From the NCBI GenBank assembly GCA_902785575.1, contig CACZZF010000002.1, forward strand, positions 94,655 to 158,654: a stretch of DNA of 64,000 bases, read 5' to 3'. Below the pieces are notes generated by a model. That model ran no database searches. It was not told the origin of the DNA and saw nothing but the letters and a program-made list of their open reading frames with translations. Position numbers and translations under genes: made by a program. Shown here piece after piece: positions 55,341 through 63,856 of this stretch (the stretch's first letter is position 1; every line of letters begins with the position of its first letter). Origin of the DNA: an uncultured Bacteroidia bacterium (lineage in GTDB: Bacteria; Bacteroidota; Bacteroidia; Bacteroidales; UBA932).

Positions 55341-56309
55341 CTAGTCCATTGGGTAATGGACTCCCCAGTCTTTACGGAGAGAGTCCATAAGCTCCATGAG
55401 GAACAAGGTCTCGGAGTGCGGCATCTGCGGCGGCTCTATGAGACCTTTTTCCATGGCGTCCTTGCAAGCCCAGAACTCATATTCATAACCCGAAATATTC
55501 TCAGGGACAGCTATTTCCTCTATGAATCTGCCTCCCTTGGCGAAGACTTTTATCCTCTTGGGGTTGTTGGTGTTGTCAATCACGATGGTTCCTTCAGTGC
55601 CGGCGATAGAGGCGGTGTTGAATCCCTCACAGCAGACCGAGCTTTGGATAACCGCCAGCACGCCGCCTTCCAGGGCCAAGGAAATGGTTTCGCTGATGTC
55701 CACCCCTTCGTCGGAAAGAACACATTGCGATTCGATCTTTTCTATCGGATTGTCGCACACCATCCTCACGAAATTGAGGGGATACAATCCGATGTCCAGA
55801 AGGGTGCCTCCACATAGCTCAGGACGGGTTACGCGGGGAAGGTGCATCACCCCGTGGGACAGAGTGGCGCTGATCTGAATCACCTTGCCGATCCGGCCAT
55901 AAGAGATTAACCTGTTGATAATATCCCTGGCCGGCTGGTAGCGGGTCCATATCGCCTCCGCCACGAAAACACCTTTCTCCTTCGCCAGGTCCAGCACGGC
56001 CTTGGTCTCCCTCGCGTTCGCCATAAAGGCCTTCTCGACCAGACAGGCCTTGCCTTTACGGATAGCCTCCATCGTCACGTCGAAATGGTGTGAGTGCGGA
56101 GTGGCGACATATACCAGATCCACATCAGGATCCTCAAGCAGGGCGGTGTAAGAACCATAAGATCTCGGAATCCTGAATTCTTTGGCGAAGGCATCTGCCT
56201 TTTCCTGACTCCTCGATCCGACAGCGATGGCTGTGACTCCTTCCGTCCATTCCAGTGTCCGGGCTATCTTGCCGCCGATATGGCCTGCCCCGATTATTCC
56301 GACATTCAT
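55341..56309 (-). CDS. Gfo/Idh/MocA-family oxidoreductase
   Basis: 322 aa, cytoplasmic. Rossmann signature VGIIGAGHIGGKIA (~3-16), VYVATPHSHHFD (~70), and LVEKAFMANARE (~90), where the usual EKP is EKA, a variant seen in the dihydrodiol-dehydrogenase-like branch. The C-terminal domain has GGTLLDIGLYPLNFV (~170), with Asp and Tyr but without the classic H of GGxxxDxxxH. It oxidises or reduces sugars or related diols with NAD(P). Its start lies two bases after the AlkZ-related gene, and it converges on the DUF1080 fusion gene. Confidence 0.9.
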   Translation of the reverse strand: MNVGIIGAGHIGGKIARTLEWTEGVTAIAVGSRSQEKADAFAKEFRIPRSYGSYTALLEDPDVDLVYVATPHSHHFDVTMEAIRKGKACLVEKAFMANARETKAVLDLAKEKGVFVAEAIWTRYQPARDIINRLISYGRIGKVIQISATLSHGVMHLPRVTRPELCGGTLLDIGLYPLNFVRMVCDNPIEKIESQCVLSDEGVDISETISLALEGGVLAVIQSSVCCEGFNTASIAGTEGTIVIDNTNNPKRIKVFAKGGRFIEEIAVPENISGYEYEFWACKDAMEKGLIEPPQMPHSETLFLMELMDSLRKDWGVHYPMD

Positions 56310-56311
56310 GG

Positions 56312-57016
56312 TTATATGATTTTATCTAATTGTTTTTCAGTGGCTTCCGGGAACAATTCCGTTATGTGATTTCTTAGTTTTGAATATGATTCTTCAGGAG
56401 TACAATCGCATTTCAGGGTACTCCCTCCTATGTGCCAGGGACCGAAATCTTCGGCCTGGCGTTCAAACAGGGATTCCGGAGTGCAGTAAGAGGCGGTTTG
56501 CCAACCTTTGTATTCAAGGTTCGGTCCCTTGTAGACTCTCTGGATATCTCCGATTATCAGCCTGGTTCCGTTCATCAGATTCGCCAGCACTGAGTCCGAC
56601 TTGCTCTTTTTCACATTGAGCAGCTCACGGACCTGACGAGACACACAGGAACCCTCTTTCTCTATGAGTTTCAACACCTTCCGTCCTTCGGTGGTGGGTT
56701 TGTACTTCTCTTGGGAGAGCCTCCAGTTACGAAGGTGGGCGTACCATTCAGGAGTGGCGAAAGCGGCCTTTCCTCCGCAGAGAAACTTTCCGTAGACGAT
56801 TTCCCCGCTCTGCACCACATCCACCTTCCAGTCCCACGGGCCGAGATCCTCATCAGTGAACCATGAGCCTGGGGGAGTCATCTCCTCGATCGAGAAGCCC
56901 GTGACAGGGTTCTCGAAAAACGGGATTATGCCGCAGGTCTTGATGGCTTCCAGCATCGAGAGACTGTCTGTCACCTTGATCCCGAATGGGTTACCTTTAT
57001 GTTGGGCGATGGACAT
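56312..57016 (-). CDS. AlkZ-related winged-helix protein
   Basis: 234 aa, no signal peptide. The opening IIPFFENPVTGFSIEEMTP and TPPGSWFTDEDLGPWDWK, plus LKLIEKEGSCVSRQVRELL (a winged-helix-like helix-turn-helix, ~118-150), match proteins I know under the label AlkZ-related. True AlkZ is a DNA glycosylase for cross-linked and alkylated bases; whether this short relative is catalytic is unknown. Start codon overlaps the DUF4153 stop by one base, so the genes are coupled. Confidence 0.68.
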   Translation of the reverse strand: MSIAQHKGNPFGIKVTDSLSMLEAIKTCGIIPFFENPVTGFSIEEMTPPGSWFTDEDLGPWDWKVDVVQSGEIVYGKFLCGGKAAFATPEWYAHLRNWRLSQEKYKPTTEGRKVLKLIEKEGSCVSRQVRELLNVKKSKSDSVLANLMNGTRLIIGDIQRVYKGPNLEYKGWQTASYCTPESLFERQAEDFGPWHIGGSTLKCDCTPEESYSKLRNHITELFPEATEKQLDKII

Positions 57017-58638
57017 TAGTGCTTTTTATATAGAGTGTGGTTTCCGGTTGAGAACGATAAGTGTGATGAGTTGAAATCATCGATCTTGTCGAATACCACC
57101 ATGTAGTCATTGTTCTTGTAGACGAGTTTTCCGAGCGAGGACACATCTTTGTGGTCTAGCGCCTTTCGGATTTCACACCTCAGGAGTTCTTCAGTCCGGG
57201 ATTTGTCTTTAAAGAATACCGCGACCGTGGAGTCCTCATAATAATGATAATCGGAAGGCGGTATCAATTGGTTGTATTCTCCTAAATCGATAGGACCCGA
57301 GATGTCGCTGATAGACCATTCCGCGACTGCGGTTTCAGGCTTTTCCTCGAGTTCCCACGTCCTGAATTGATAATCACCGAGCTCACTTTGGAGAGCCTTG
57401 AACTTCTTGGGAGGCATATTCTTCTTGAGGTAAGTATACGCCCCATCAACTGCCAGCCAGGATTCTTTCAGTCGAGGGTCAGCACCTATCGTCTTATAAT
57501 CAATAATTTCCGGAAACTTTCCATCTACCAGCACGTTCGGCAGGATTCTCTCTAACCTTGCTTTCTGGCTCCTGATTCCGAAGTCTTTGGCCCTGATTCC
57601 CGGAATATATGTGAAAAGAATTGCCGCGATTGCCATGATCATGGTCATAAGCTGGAAGTTCCTCGTCTTGTCTTTCACGAGCATGGCCGTGAACACAGTC
57701 AGCAGTAGGGCGAGACAGATAAGATAGACTCTGACTTCGGTGAGTCCATATTCACCTATGCGGCGGAATGCCCCGATCCACAGCAGGATAAGAGGGGCTA
57801 TGGCGATAAAAGGGAAGGCCTTGTAGAACCACTCGAAATGACGTTTCTCCACAAGAAGCCGGAACAGGTGGCAAATAAGTCCGACAGCCATGAAAATGGC
57901 CACGATGTATGCGACTCCTCCGTTTGGTAGTTCCCAACGAAGCACAATCCTCCCGATGTAGATGTAGAGAATGGCCGTGTATATGATCAGAGCGGGAGAG
58001 AAGATGTAGTCTATAAGGATTTTGAGGATTTTCCCATTGGCTTCTTTATAGCTATTATTCTCAACAAATGAGCAGCATAGCAGAGGGATGATCACAAAAG
58101 CTATGAAAGCCATGGGATTTGTGAACCACTTGTCTTTCAGGTCAAGGTCAAAGAGGAAATTGACCGAGGCTATGATGATGTCCACTATCACGATCAGCAG
58201 GAATCCTATTATGAATCCTGCCGCCACATTGATGACAGTGTCCAGTATGTTTTGCCCATAAGGCTCATTCCCAAGAGGTTCCTTTCCTATTATCAGCAAT
58301 ACTATCGCTATGATATAAGCTATTCCGAGACTCCATCCCTGGTTTACGGGACCCCAAACCAGAAGCGGGATCCAGAGGAACCAGGACAAGCAGTACAAGA
58401 CTCTGAAAGCGAGGTGTTTCCCGCTCCACTTGTGTAGAGTGAACAGAAGGACATATTGAGGGAAGAACCAGAAGAACAGGTAGAAAACATCACTCTTGCC
58501 CAAAATATCTCTGACGCTGCTCTCGAAGAGGAATATCACAAAATATGTCACCCCGAGAAGAGCCTCCAACGGGAACTCCCGGATGCTACAAACGAACCCT
58601 TGCCATGGTTTTCTGAAAAGATCCGCGACGTTGCTCAT
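57016..58638 (-). CDS. DUF4153-family integral membrane protein
   Basis: 540 aa from ATG 58638, which overlaps the stop of the upstream gene as ATGA; a longer frame back to 58752 is rejected. About eleven hydrophobic segments span residues ~25-340 (ALLGVTYFVIFLFESS, VAAGFIIGFLLIVIVDIII, AFIAFVIIPLLCCSFVE), followed by a soluble domain of ~180 residues (GDYQFRTWELEEKPE, SRTEELLRCEIRKALD). This fits DUF4153 as seen in Bacteroidota. Function unknown; the soluble tail is probably cytoplasmic or periplasmic. Confidence 0.85.
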   Translation of the reverse strand: MSNVADLFRKPWQGFVCSIREFPLEALLGVTYFVIFLFESSVRDILGKSDVFYLFFWFFPQYVLLFTLHKWSGKHLAFRVLYCLSWFLWIPLLVWGPVNQGWSLGIAYIIAIVLLIIGKEPLGNEPYGQNILDTVINVAAGFIIGFLLIVIVDIIIASVNFLFDLDLKDKWFTNPMAFIAFVIIPLLCCSFVENNSYKEANGKILKILIDYIFSPALIIYTAILYIYIGRIVLRWELPNGGVAYIVAIFMAVGLICHLFRLLVEKRHFEWFYKAFPFIAIAPLILLWIGAFRRIGEYGLTEVRVYLICLALLLTVFTAMLVKDKTRNFQLMTMIMAIAAILFTYIPGIRAKDFGIRSQKARLERILPNVLVDGKFPEIIDYKTIGADPRLKESWLAVDGAYTYLKKNMPPKKFKALQSELGDYQFRTWELEEKPETAVAEWSISDISGPIDLGEYNQLIPPSDYHYYEDSTVAVFFKDKSRTEELLRCEIRKALDHKDVSSLGKLVYKNNDYMVVFDKIDDFNSSHLSFSTGNHTLYKKH

Positions 58639-59297
58639 TTTTTCCCGAGTCGTTGGTTGGAGATCTTCAGGAAGCGGCCGAGTTGCTTGTTTTGCATGAT
58701 GGCTTCTTCGCATATCAGGGGCAGGTTGTAGGTGAACCCATCGAGGTCGCATCCCACATAGAAATCCTCGGGAAGGTCATCTCTGAGATCGGCTCCTCCG
58801 TTGCTTCCGGCTGATATTCCCGGGGTAAATATCTCCCTGTAGATATATGGAGGACCGTCCAGCCTGAAACAAAGTGTACGTTTGGTGCTTTCACGATAGC
58901 CATCTTGGCTCTCGTATTTTGTCCAGCCTAAGAATATGTCGCAGTGGAGGAATCTGAGTCCCAGCTCTTTAGCCAGCCTCTCCGCTAGCGAGTTGTACTC
59001 TCCCCTGATAAGAACATTGTTAGTTATCAGGAAGTTATCCAGTTCTGGGGTGCGTTCTATACTCTTTACCGAAAAGGCTATTTCCAAGCATTCCATCGAG
59101 GTGAAGGCCTCGATGAAGCCTTTCGTAACCCTTGTTATTCCCTTGGTGAATTCCAATGCCGTGTATTCCTCTGGCTTGAATCTGCCGGGACTGGCATTCA
59201 AGTCTTCCGCGCACACCAATCCTTTTCCTTCCACTTTAAGGGTGCCGTCCCATTCGTTGCTGAAAGTGATGTTATCGTTATAATCCGAAAAGTACAT
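58635..59297 (-). CDS. Hypothetical protein, possibly with one leucine-rich-repeat-like unit
   Basis: 220 aa, no signal peptide. Residues ~48-85 (ITRVTKGFIEAF and MECLEIAFSVKSIE) resemble a single BspA-type leucine-rich unit, but the rest (DGPPYIYREIFTPG, LPEDFYVGCDLDG) matches nothing I know. First gene of a four-gene minus-strand operon: the downstream DUF4153 start overlaps its stop by four bases. A -7-like TATCTTTA lies at 59325-59318 on the minus strand. Confidence 0.7.
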   Translation of the reverse strand: MYFSDYNDNITFSNEWDGTLKVEGKGLVCAEDLNASPGRFKPEEYTALEFTKGITRVTKGFIEAFTSMECLEIAFSVKSIERTPELDNFLITNNVLIRGEYNSLAERLAKELGLRFLHCDIFLGWTKYESQDGYRESTKRTLCFRLDGPPYIYREIFTPGISAGSNGGADLRDDLPEDFYVGCDLDGFTYNLPLICEEAIMQNKQLGRFLKISNQRLGKK

Positions 59298-59357
59298 ATA
59301 TAGTCGCTATTTGTCCATAAAGATAGCATTAATTAATAACTTTCCTTAAATTGCGGT

Positions 59358-60938
59358 ATGAGAAAGATAGCGTTTTTGGCATCCTTGCCGCTGATTATTC
59401 TTGCTGGCTGCCGGGGTTCGGTTTACAATCGCCTGAACAAGCAAGCTGAATCCGAATACCTGCAGCCGGTCCGTCCGGCTTCCGAAGGCAGGAATCCTTG
59501 CTGGAACAAGTTCGCGAAGAAGTTCATGTACGCACCTGCGTTTGAGGTGCCTTCTGTTCCTGGAGCGGATAAATACCGCTTTACTGTCAAGGGTGCGGAC
59601 GGGAGTTGGTCTTTCTTTTCTGACAGGTCAGATGCTGATTTGTCTCCGATATGGAATCAGATTCCTCCCTCAAATGTGGATTTAGTTGTGGAAGCCTTGA
59701 CCGGGGACGTCGCGGACACGGTTTACACCAGGAGTTTCCTGAGAGATTTCCCGTTCGACGGCCCTTATAACGGACCGGTCAGGAGTTACAAGGAGGCCGC
59801 GATCCGCGCAGCTCTTTACAACCATCTGATGCCCCAGATACAAAACTGGAGGGGCAATACGGTTCCGGATATGTCTTTGTGGACAAACACATATCCTTGC
59901 AAGATTATCGGCGCCACAATTCGGAACGAGTGCCTTGTTGCCCGTCTTCTTCCGGAGCGGAAGGAAAATGCCCTTGAGGTTGCCAGGTCAGCCGCCGCTT
60001 TCCTTATCGCCCAGAGCCGTCCCGAAGGTGATCCGCTGGCTTTCTTCCCGCCAACATATTACCTTGATACACAGGCGTCTGGCGAAGAGCAGAACCAGGG
60101 GAAGACAATGACTATGGAAGCCACTTATGCGGGGAACGCGTTCCTTGACTTGTACGATGTGACGGGGGAAAAGGAATGGCTTGAAAGGGCGGTCGAGATT
60201 GGCAGGACATATGTCAGGTTGCAAAGGGAGGATGGTTCACTTCCGGTGAAAGTGGACTTTGCCTCAGGAGAACCTGTGAACGAGGCCAAGGCGCTGCTAC
60301 ATCCTCTGCTCAGGTATTTCCAACGTCTTGAGGAATATTCGTCAGGCGAGTTCTCCCAGGCGATGACGAAGGCCGAGCGCTGGATGGATGAGGAGGCGAT
60401 GGAACGTTTTGAGATGTCAGGCCAGTTTGAGGATGTGAACGTGCTTGGACTTGAACCTTATCAGAATCTAACCAATTGCACCGCGGCTCCATATGCGTCG
60501 TATCTTCTTGATAAGAAAACTATAAGTGAATCAGATATTTCCAATGCCATTGACCTGATTCGTTTCAGCGAAGACCAGTTCGTCCACTGGGATTATGCCG
60601 ACACGACAGCTGACGGGTTCCACAAGTTCAACGCCCCTTGTGTTCACGAGCAATACAAGTACGAGATGCCGGTCGATAATAGCAGTTGCAATGTGGCGAA
60701 CGCCTGGCTGGACCTTTATGAGGTTACAGGCGACCTTCTTGCCCTGGCCAAAGCTAAGGCGCTGATAGACAATATCACCATCCAGCAGAACGCGCAGAAC
60801 GGTAAGATCCCGACTATGTTCAATTGGAGGAGTCCGGACTACAACGAGGGCTATTGGATGAACTGCAGTTACACATCCATAACCACCCTGCTCCGCCTGG
60901 AGTCAATGACGGAGGATCTCAAACGTCTCGGAGACTGA
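59358..60938 (+). CDS. Lipoprotein with alpha/alpha-toroid, glycosidase-like fold
   Basis: 526 aa, lipobox LAGCRG (Cys ~18). A short beta domain (~50-135: YRFTVKGADGSWSFFSD) is followed by an alpha/alpha barrel (~150-520) with TPR-like helical pairs: EATYAGNAFLDLYDVTGEKEWLERAVEIG (~250; shown as family-type repeat), LQREDGSLPV, NVANAWLDLYEVTGDLLALAKA, NGKIPTMFNW. Such barrels occur in GH88/GH105, epimerases and many unassigned enzymes. I cannot choose. A TAAATTG element only 11 bases before the ATG hints at a leaderless message. It ends three bases from the stop of the convergent EEP gene. Confidence 0.72.
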   Translation: MRKIAFLASLPLIILAGCRGSVYNRLNKQAESEYLQPVRPASEGRNPCWNKFAKKFMYAPAFEVPSVPGADKYRFTVKGADGSWSFFSDRSDADLSPIWNQIPPSNVDLVVEALTGDVADTVYTRSFLRDFPFDGPYNGPVRSYKEAAIRAALYNHLMPQIQNWRGNTVPDMSLWTNTYPCKIIGATIRNECLVARLLPERKENALEVARSAAAFLIAQSRPEGDPLAFFPPTYYLDTQASGEEQNQGKTMTMEATYAGNAFLDLYDVTGEKEWLERAVEIGRTYVRLQREDGSLPVKVDFASGEPVNEAKALLHPLLRYFQRLEEYSSGEFSQAMTKAERWMDEEAMERFEMSGQFEDVNVLGLEPYQNLTNCTAAPYASYLLDKKTISESDISNAIDLIRFSEDQFVHWDYADTTADGFHKFNAPCVHEQYKYEMPVDNSSCNVANAWLDLYEVTGDLLALAKAKALIDNITIQQNAQNGKIPTMFNWRSPDYNEGYWMNCSYTSITTLLRLESMTEDLKRLGD

Positions 60939-60941
60939 TTG

Positions 60942-61880
60942 TTAAGGCAACTCGAGGATGACTTTCACCGGGAAGTGGTCTGAGGGGGTGCGGGCTTGGA
61001 AGGCCTGGAAGGAGATCTCTTTCGGGAAGTTTCCGTTCTCATATTTCTGGGCCTCGGCGGTCATCGTACGGTAGGTGTCGGTCAAAACACCGTAACGGAT
61101 CACCCTTGTGCCAGGAGTGACGAAAACGTGGTCTATCCTGCTGGTTGTGAAGCTGTTGGGATCAAAACCGTTGGCTGTTCCATCGAGAGCGTAGCGAATC
61201 TCGCAAACCTCATAACTATCGTTGAGGATTCCGCTAGTCACGAACGTCGAGTAGATCGGATTGTTCTGGTCCACATTGAAGTCTCCGGTAAGGACAACAG
61301 GCTTGCCGCCACAGAGTTCACGGATCTTCTGGACCACAAGCTTGGCGCTCTCCTGCCTGGCTTGAACACCGATATGATCCATGTGGAGGCTGAGGTAGTA
61401 GAGCTCTTTCTTAGTGTCCTTTACCTTGAAATGGCCCCAGGTGCAGACTCTGTTCAAAGCGGCGTCCCAACCTTTGCTAGGCACGTCCGGAGTGGGTGAG
61501 AGCCAGAAATCGCCATGATCGAGAAGCTCGAATCTGTTGGTGTTGTAGAATATGGCTGAATGCTCTCCGGCATGGATTCCGTCATCTCGGCCCGCTCCGA
61601 TATATTCATAACCGGGAAGGCTGGCTTTCAGTTGCTCGAGCTGGTTGTACTTGCCTTCTTGGGTGCCGAATATCTCAAGATCGTGGAAGAGTATCTGCTG
61701 GGCGATGATTGGCAAGCGTTGCCCCCAGCCGTTGCCTCTGAGAGAGTCGCCGCGGTTCTCGTAACGGATGTTGTAGGAGCCTACTTGCAAAGTGGTGGCC
61801 CGGCGGACAGTGCCGCAGCTGGTGATCAGGACCACCGCCGCGACCGCAGTCAGGATGAGTCTGTAGAGTTTCATATTCAT
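60942..61880 (-). CDS. Secreted EEP-family phosphodiesterase/nuclease lipoprotein
   Basis: 312 aa starting at ATG 61880 (ATG 61874 also possible; an in-frame TTG at 61889 is rejected). Lipobox LITSCG (Cys ~21). EEP motifs: GSYNIRYENRGD (~34), IFGTQEGKYNQ (~72, metal Glu), YLSLHMDHIG (~163), VLTGDFNVDQNNP (~195), RIDHVFVTPG (~245), RTPSDHFPVKV (~298, His). This branch is common in Bacteroidota as an exported enzyme of unknown substrate; DNA, RNA or phospho-sugars are possible. It adds a third EEP enzyme to this window. Confidence 0.88.
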   Translation of the reverse strand: MNMKLYRLILTAVAAVVLITSCGTVRRATTLQVGSYNIRYENRGDSLRGNGWGQRLPIIAQQILFHDLEIFGTQEGKYNQLEQLKASLPGYEYIGAGRDDGIHAGEHSAIFYNTNRFELLDHGDFWLSPTPDVPSKGWDAALNRVCTWGHFKVKDTKKELYYLSLHMDHIGVQARQESAKLVVQKIRELCGGKPVVLTGDFNVDQNNPIYSTFVTSGILNDSYEVCEIRYALDGTANGFDPNSFTTSRIDHVFVTPGTRVIRYGVLTDTYRTMTAEAQKYENGNFPKEISFQAFQARTPSDHFPVKVILELP

Positions 61881-61901
61881 AAATAGCAATTGCGTTATTA
61901 A

Positions 61902-61932
61902 TTGTTACGAAAGTTAATAAATACTATCTTTA
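61902..61932 (+). promoter_or_regulatory. Promoter of the fucose-isomerase-like gene
   Basis: TTG (61902-61904), 20 bases, TATCTTTA (61925-61932), one mismatch from TAnnTTTG. Predicted start about a dozen bases ahead of the ATG at 61950. Confidence 0.5.
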
Positions 61933-61949
61933 CTGACAAATCTGATCCT

Positions 61950-63155
61950 ATGGTTTCAATTTACACTTTGACATCCCCGCTCCATGACAAGAATGCCGTG
62001 GATGCTGCCACAAGCGAATTCCTGGAGTCTCTGGGAATTGATTACTCATTTAAAGGCGACGATTTTACCGATTACGGATATGACCTGTCGCTGATCTTCG
62101 TGAGGACCGGAGGCACAGAAGGATTATTCAAAGAGCTTCTGCCTCAGCTGGAAGGAATGAGCCGTCAGACTATCCTGTTGCTGACCTCGGGGAAAAGCAA
62201 TTCGCTCGCCGCTTCGATGGAGATCCTGTCATACCTGTGTCAGGAGGGTCTTCGTGGGGAAATCCTGCATGGAAGTCCGGCCTACATCCGCTCAAGGCTG
62301 GAGTCTCTGGCGGTGGTTGAGGATGCCAGGCGTTTCTTGGCTTATACCACTCTCGGAGTGATCGGGAAGCCATCTGATTGGCTGATAGCGAGCGGGGTGG
62401 ACAAGGACGTGGTCTTTGACCGCCTGGGAATATCCTTCCAATATATTCCTATGGAAGAACTGATGGATGAATATTCCTCTTTGAAGGATGAGATTCAGGA
62501 GTCCAGGGAGGCGGTCGGCGAGGCTTATTCAGGCCAGCCAACAAACGTCAAAGAGGCGGTTCCGGGGGCTTATAGGATATATAAAGCCCTTAGTACAATT
62601 GCTACTGATTATGGACTTGCCGGGCTGACAATCAGGTGTTTCGACCTGCTGACTTCCGTTCATAACACGGGTTGCCTGGCGCTCGCGCGTCTCAATTCCG
62701 AAGGCATCGTCGCTGGTTGCGAGGGGGATATTCCGGCAATGCTCTCGATGATGATCGGCCGTGCCGTGACTGGCTACAGCGGCTTCCAGGCCAATCCTTC
62801 CAGCATCGATCCGGAAAGTGGAGAGATTGTTTTCGCACATTGCACAGTGCCGCTTGACATGGTCTCTTCATTTGGATTGGACACGCATTTTGAATCGGGA
62901 ATAGGAGTCGGTATACGTGGGCATATTCCTGAAGGGCCGGTCACTGTCTTCAAGGTTTCCGGTGATCTTTCCCGGCATTTCGTCTGCGAGGGAGAACTGG
63001 TTCGCAATGAGTCGAAACCGGACCTTTGCCGGACCCAGGTGGTTTTGCGTTTGCCATCTGCGGCTACTGAATATTTTTTAACAGAACCAATTGGGAATCA
63101 TCACATTATTTTCCCCGGCCATGTGGCTGCCGAGCTGGAGGCCGTACTGGCCTGA
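61950..63155 (+). CDS. Short L-fucose/L-arabinose-isomerase-like protein
   Basis: 401 aa from ATG 61950 (MVSIYTLTSPLHDKNAV); an in-frame TTG 48 bases earlier lies on the promoter. The C-terminal half has the fold marks of the fucose isomerase C-terminal domain: CLALARLNSEGIVAGCEGDIPAM (~240; shown for the conserved Glu in CEGD), FAHCTVPLDM (~290, Asp) and EPIGNHHIIFPGHVA at the end (GNHH, metal His). True FucI is ~590 aa, so this is a shortened relative with a reduced N-terminal part. It may isomerise a sugar or be an inactive homologue. Stand-alone gene. Confidence 0.75.
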   Translation: MVSIYTLTSPLHDKNAVDAATSEFLESLGIDYSFKGDDFTDYGYDLSLIFVRTGGTEGLFKELLPQLEGMSRQTILLLTSGKSNSLAASMEILSYLCQEGLRGEILHGSPAYIRSRLESLAVVEDARRFLAYTTLGVIGKPSDWLIASGVDKDVVFDRLGISFQYIPMEELMDEYSSLKDEIQESREAVGEAYSGQPTNVKEAVPGAYRIYKALSTIATDYGLAGLTIRCFDLLTSVHNTGCLALARLNSEGIVAGCEGDIPAMLSMMIGRAVTGYSGFQANPSSIDPESGEIVFAHCTVPLDMVSSFGLDTHFESGIGVGIRGHIPEGPVTVFKVSGDLSRHFVCEGELVRNESKPDLCRTQVVLRLPSAATEYFLTEPIGNHHIIFPGHVAAELEAVLA

Positions 63156-63172
63156 TGGTGGTTGGTTCCGGT

Positions 63173-63191
63173 CCCTGAGCTTGTCGAAGGG
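63173..63191. repeat. REP-type element, CCTGAGCTTGTCGAAGG family
   Basis: The string CCCTGAGCTTGTCGAAGGG, which I recognise as the core of a repetitive palindromic element found in many bacterial genomes, lies 18 bases after the fucose-isomerase-like stop. Confidence 0.6.
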
Positions 63192-63197
63192 CAATTT

Positions 63198-63269
63198 GTC
63201 ATTCTGAACGTGGCTTTTTTGTCATTCTGAACGTGGCTTTTTTGTCATTCTGAACGAAGTGAAGAATCT
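63198..63269. repeat. Three tandem REP-type units (GTCATTCTGAACG...)
   Basis: Two identical 23-base units, GTCATTCTGAACGTGGC plus six T (63198-63220 and 63221-63243), are followed by a related, fuller unit GTCATTCTGAACGAAG-TGAAGAATCT (63244-63269) that ends three bases before the thioesterase start codon. The last unit is palindromic (TTC...GAA) and matches the copy inside the GH92 gene. Confidence 0.8.
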
Positions 63270-63272
63270 ATT

Positions 63273-63659
63273 ATGGTTGAACTAGGAATAAAGGGCTACC
63301 AGGAGGAAATTGTTACTCCTGAACTTCTCGCCTGCCACATCGGCAGCGGTACCGTGCGGGTGTTCGCCACCCCGCTAATGATCACCCTGATGGAGAGGAC
63401 TTGCCGACTGAGCGTCCAGCCGTATCTTGATGAAGGCTTCGAGACCGTCGGGACTCATGTCAATGTTTCGCACGTGAGCGCCACGCCGGAGGGAATGAAG
63501 GTTTGGTGCGATTCGGAACTGATTGGTATTGATGGGCGTAGGCTGACTTTTCGGGTTGTCGCCCAGGACTCGAAAGGTATCATCGGCGAAGGCACTCATG
63601 AGCGCTTCATCGTCAATGTCGCCCGCTTCCAGGCCAAGACCGACACGAAGCTGGAGTAG
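63273..63659 (+). CDS. Hotdog-fold thioesterase (FlK-like)
   Basis: 128 aa, the size of a single hotdog domain. Features: GSGTVRVFATPLMITLMERTC (~28; ATPLMITLME is the family helix with catalytic Glu), GFETVGTHVNVSH (~57, Thr and His) and GIIGEGTHERFIV (~107). These resemble fluoroacetyl-CoA-type thioesterases, a family that mostly hydrolyses short acyl-CoA esters in the cytoplasm. The start codon directly abuts REP-type repeats, leaving only three bases for a leader, so it may be transcribed through them. Confidence 0.88.
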   Translation: MVELGIKGYQEEIVTPELLACHIGSGTVRVFATPLMITLMERTCRLSVQPYLDEGFETVGTHVNVSHVSATPEGMKVWCDSELIGIDGRRLTFRVVAQDSKGIIGEGTHERFIVNVARFQAKTDTKLE

Positions 63660-63661
63660 TT

Positions 63662-63693
63662 TTTGGTAGGATTCGCTCTTTTTACTAACTTTG
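63662..63693 (+). promoter_or_regulatory. Promoter of tRNA-Leu
   Basis: TTTG (63662-63665), 20 bases, TAACTTTG (63686-63693): a perfect match to the Bacteroidota consensus. The tRNA begins 34 bases downstream. Confidence 0.75.
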
Positions 63694-63727
63694 CGGTGTG
63701 TGTGACGGCAGAATTGTCAACTCACAC

Positions 63728-63812
63728 GCCCTGGTGGTGGAATGGTAGACACGAGGGACTTAAAATCCCTTGGCCCGAAACGGCTGTGCGGGTTCGAGTC
63801 CCGCCCGGGGCA
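63728..63812 (+). tRNA. tRNA-Leu (anticodon TAA)
   Basis: 85 bases with a full cloverleaf: acceptor GCCCTGG / CCGGGGC (one G-T pair), anticodon stem AGGGA / TCCCT with loop CTTAAAA giving anticodon TAA, a long leucine-type variable arm, and T-arm GCGGG-TTCGAGT-CCCGC. Discriminator base is A; the CCA end is not encoded (CCT follows). Confidence 0.95.
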
Positions 63813-63856
63813 CCTAGAGATGTTTTTGAAGTTTTTCAAGCATTTCTTAAGATTGG

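Noticed and set aside
58456..58731. REP-like string (CACCCCGAGAAG...) near 58550, read as CHPEK on the plus strand
   Set aside because: It matches the REP family only in a few bases and encodes conserved hydrophobic residues (EALLGVTYFVIF) of the DUF4153 protein on the minus strand.
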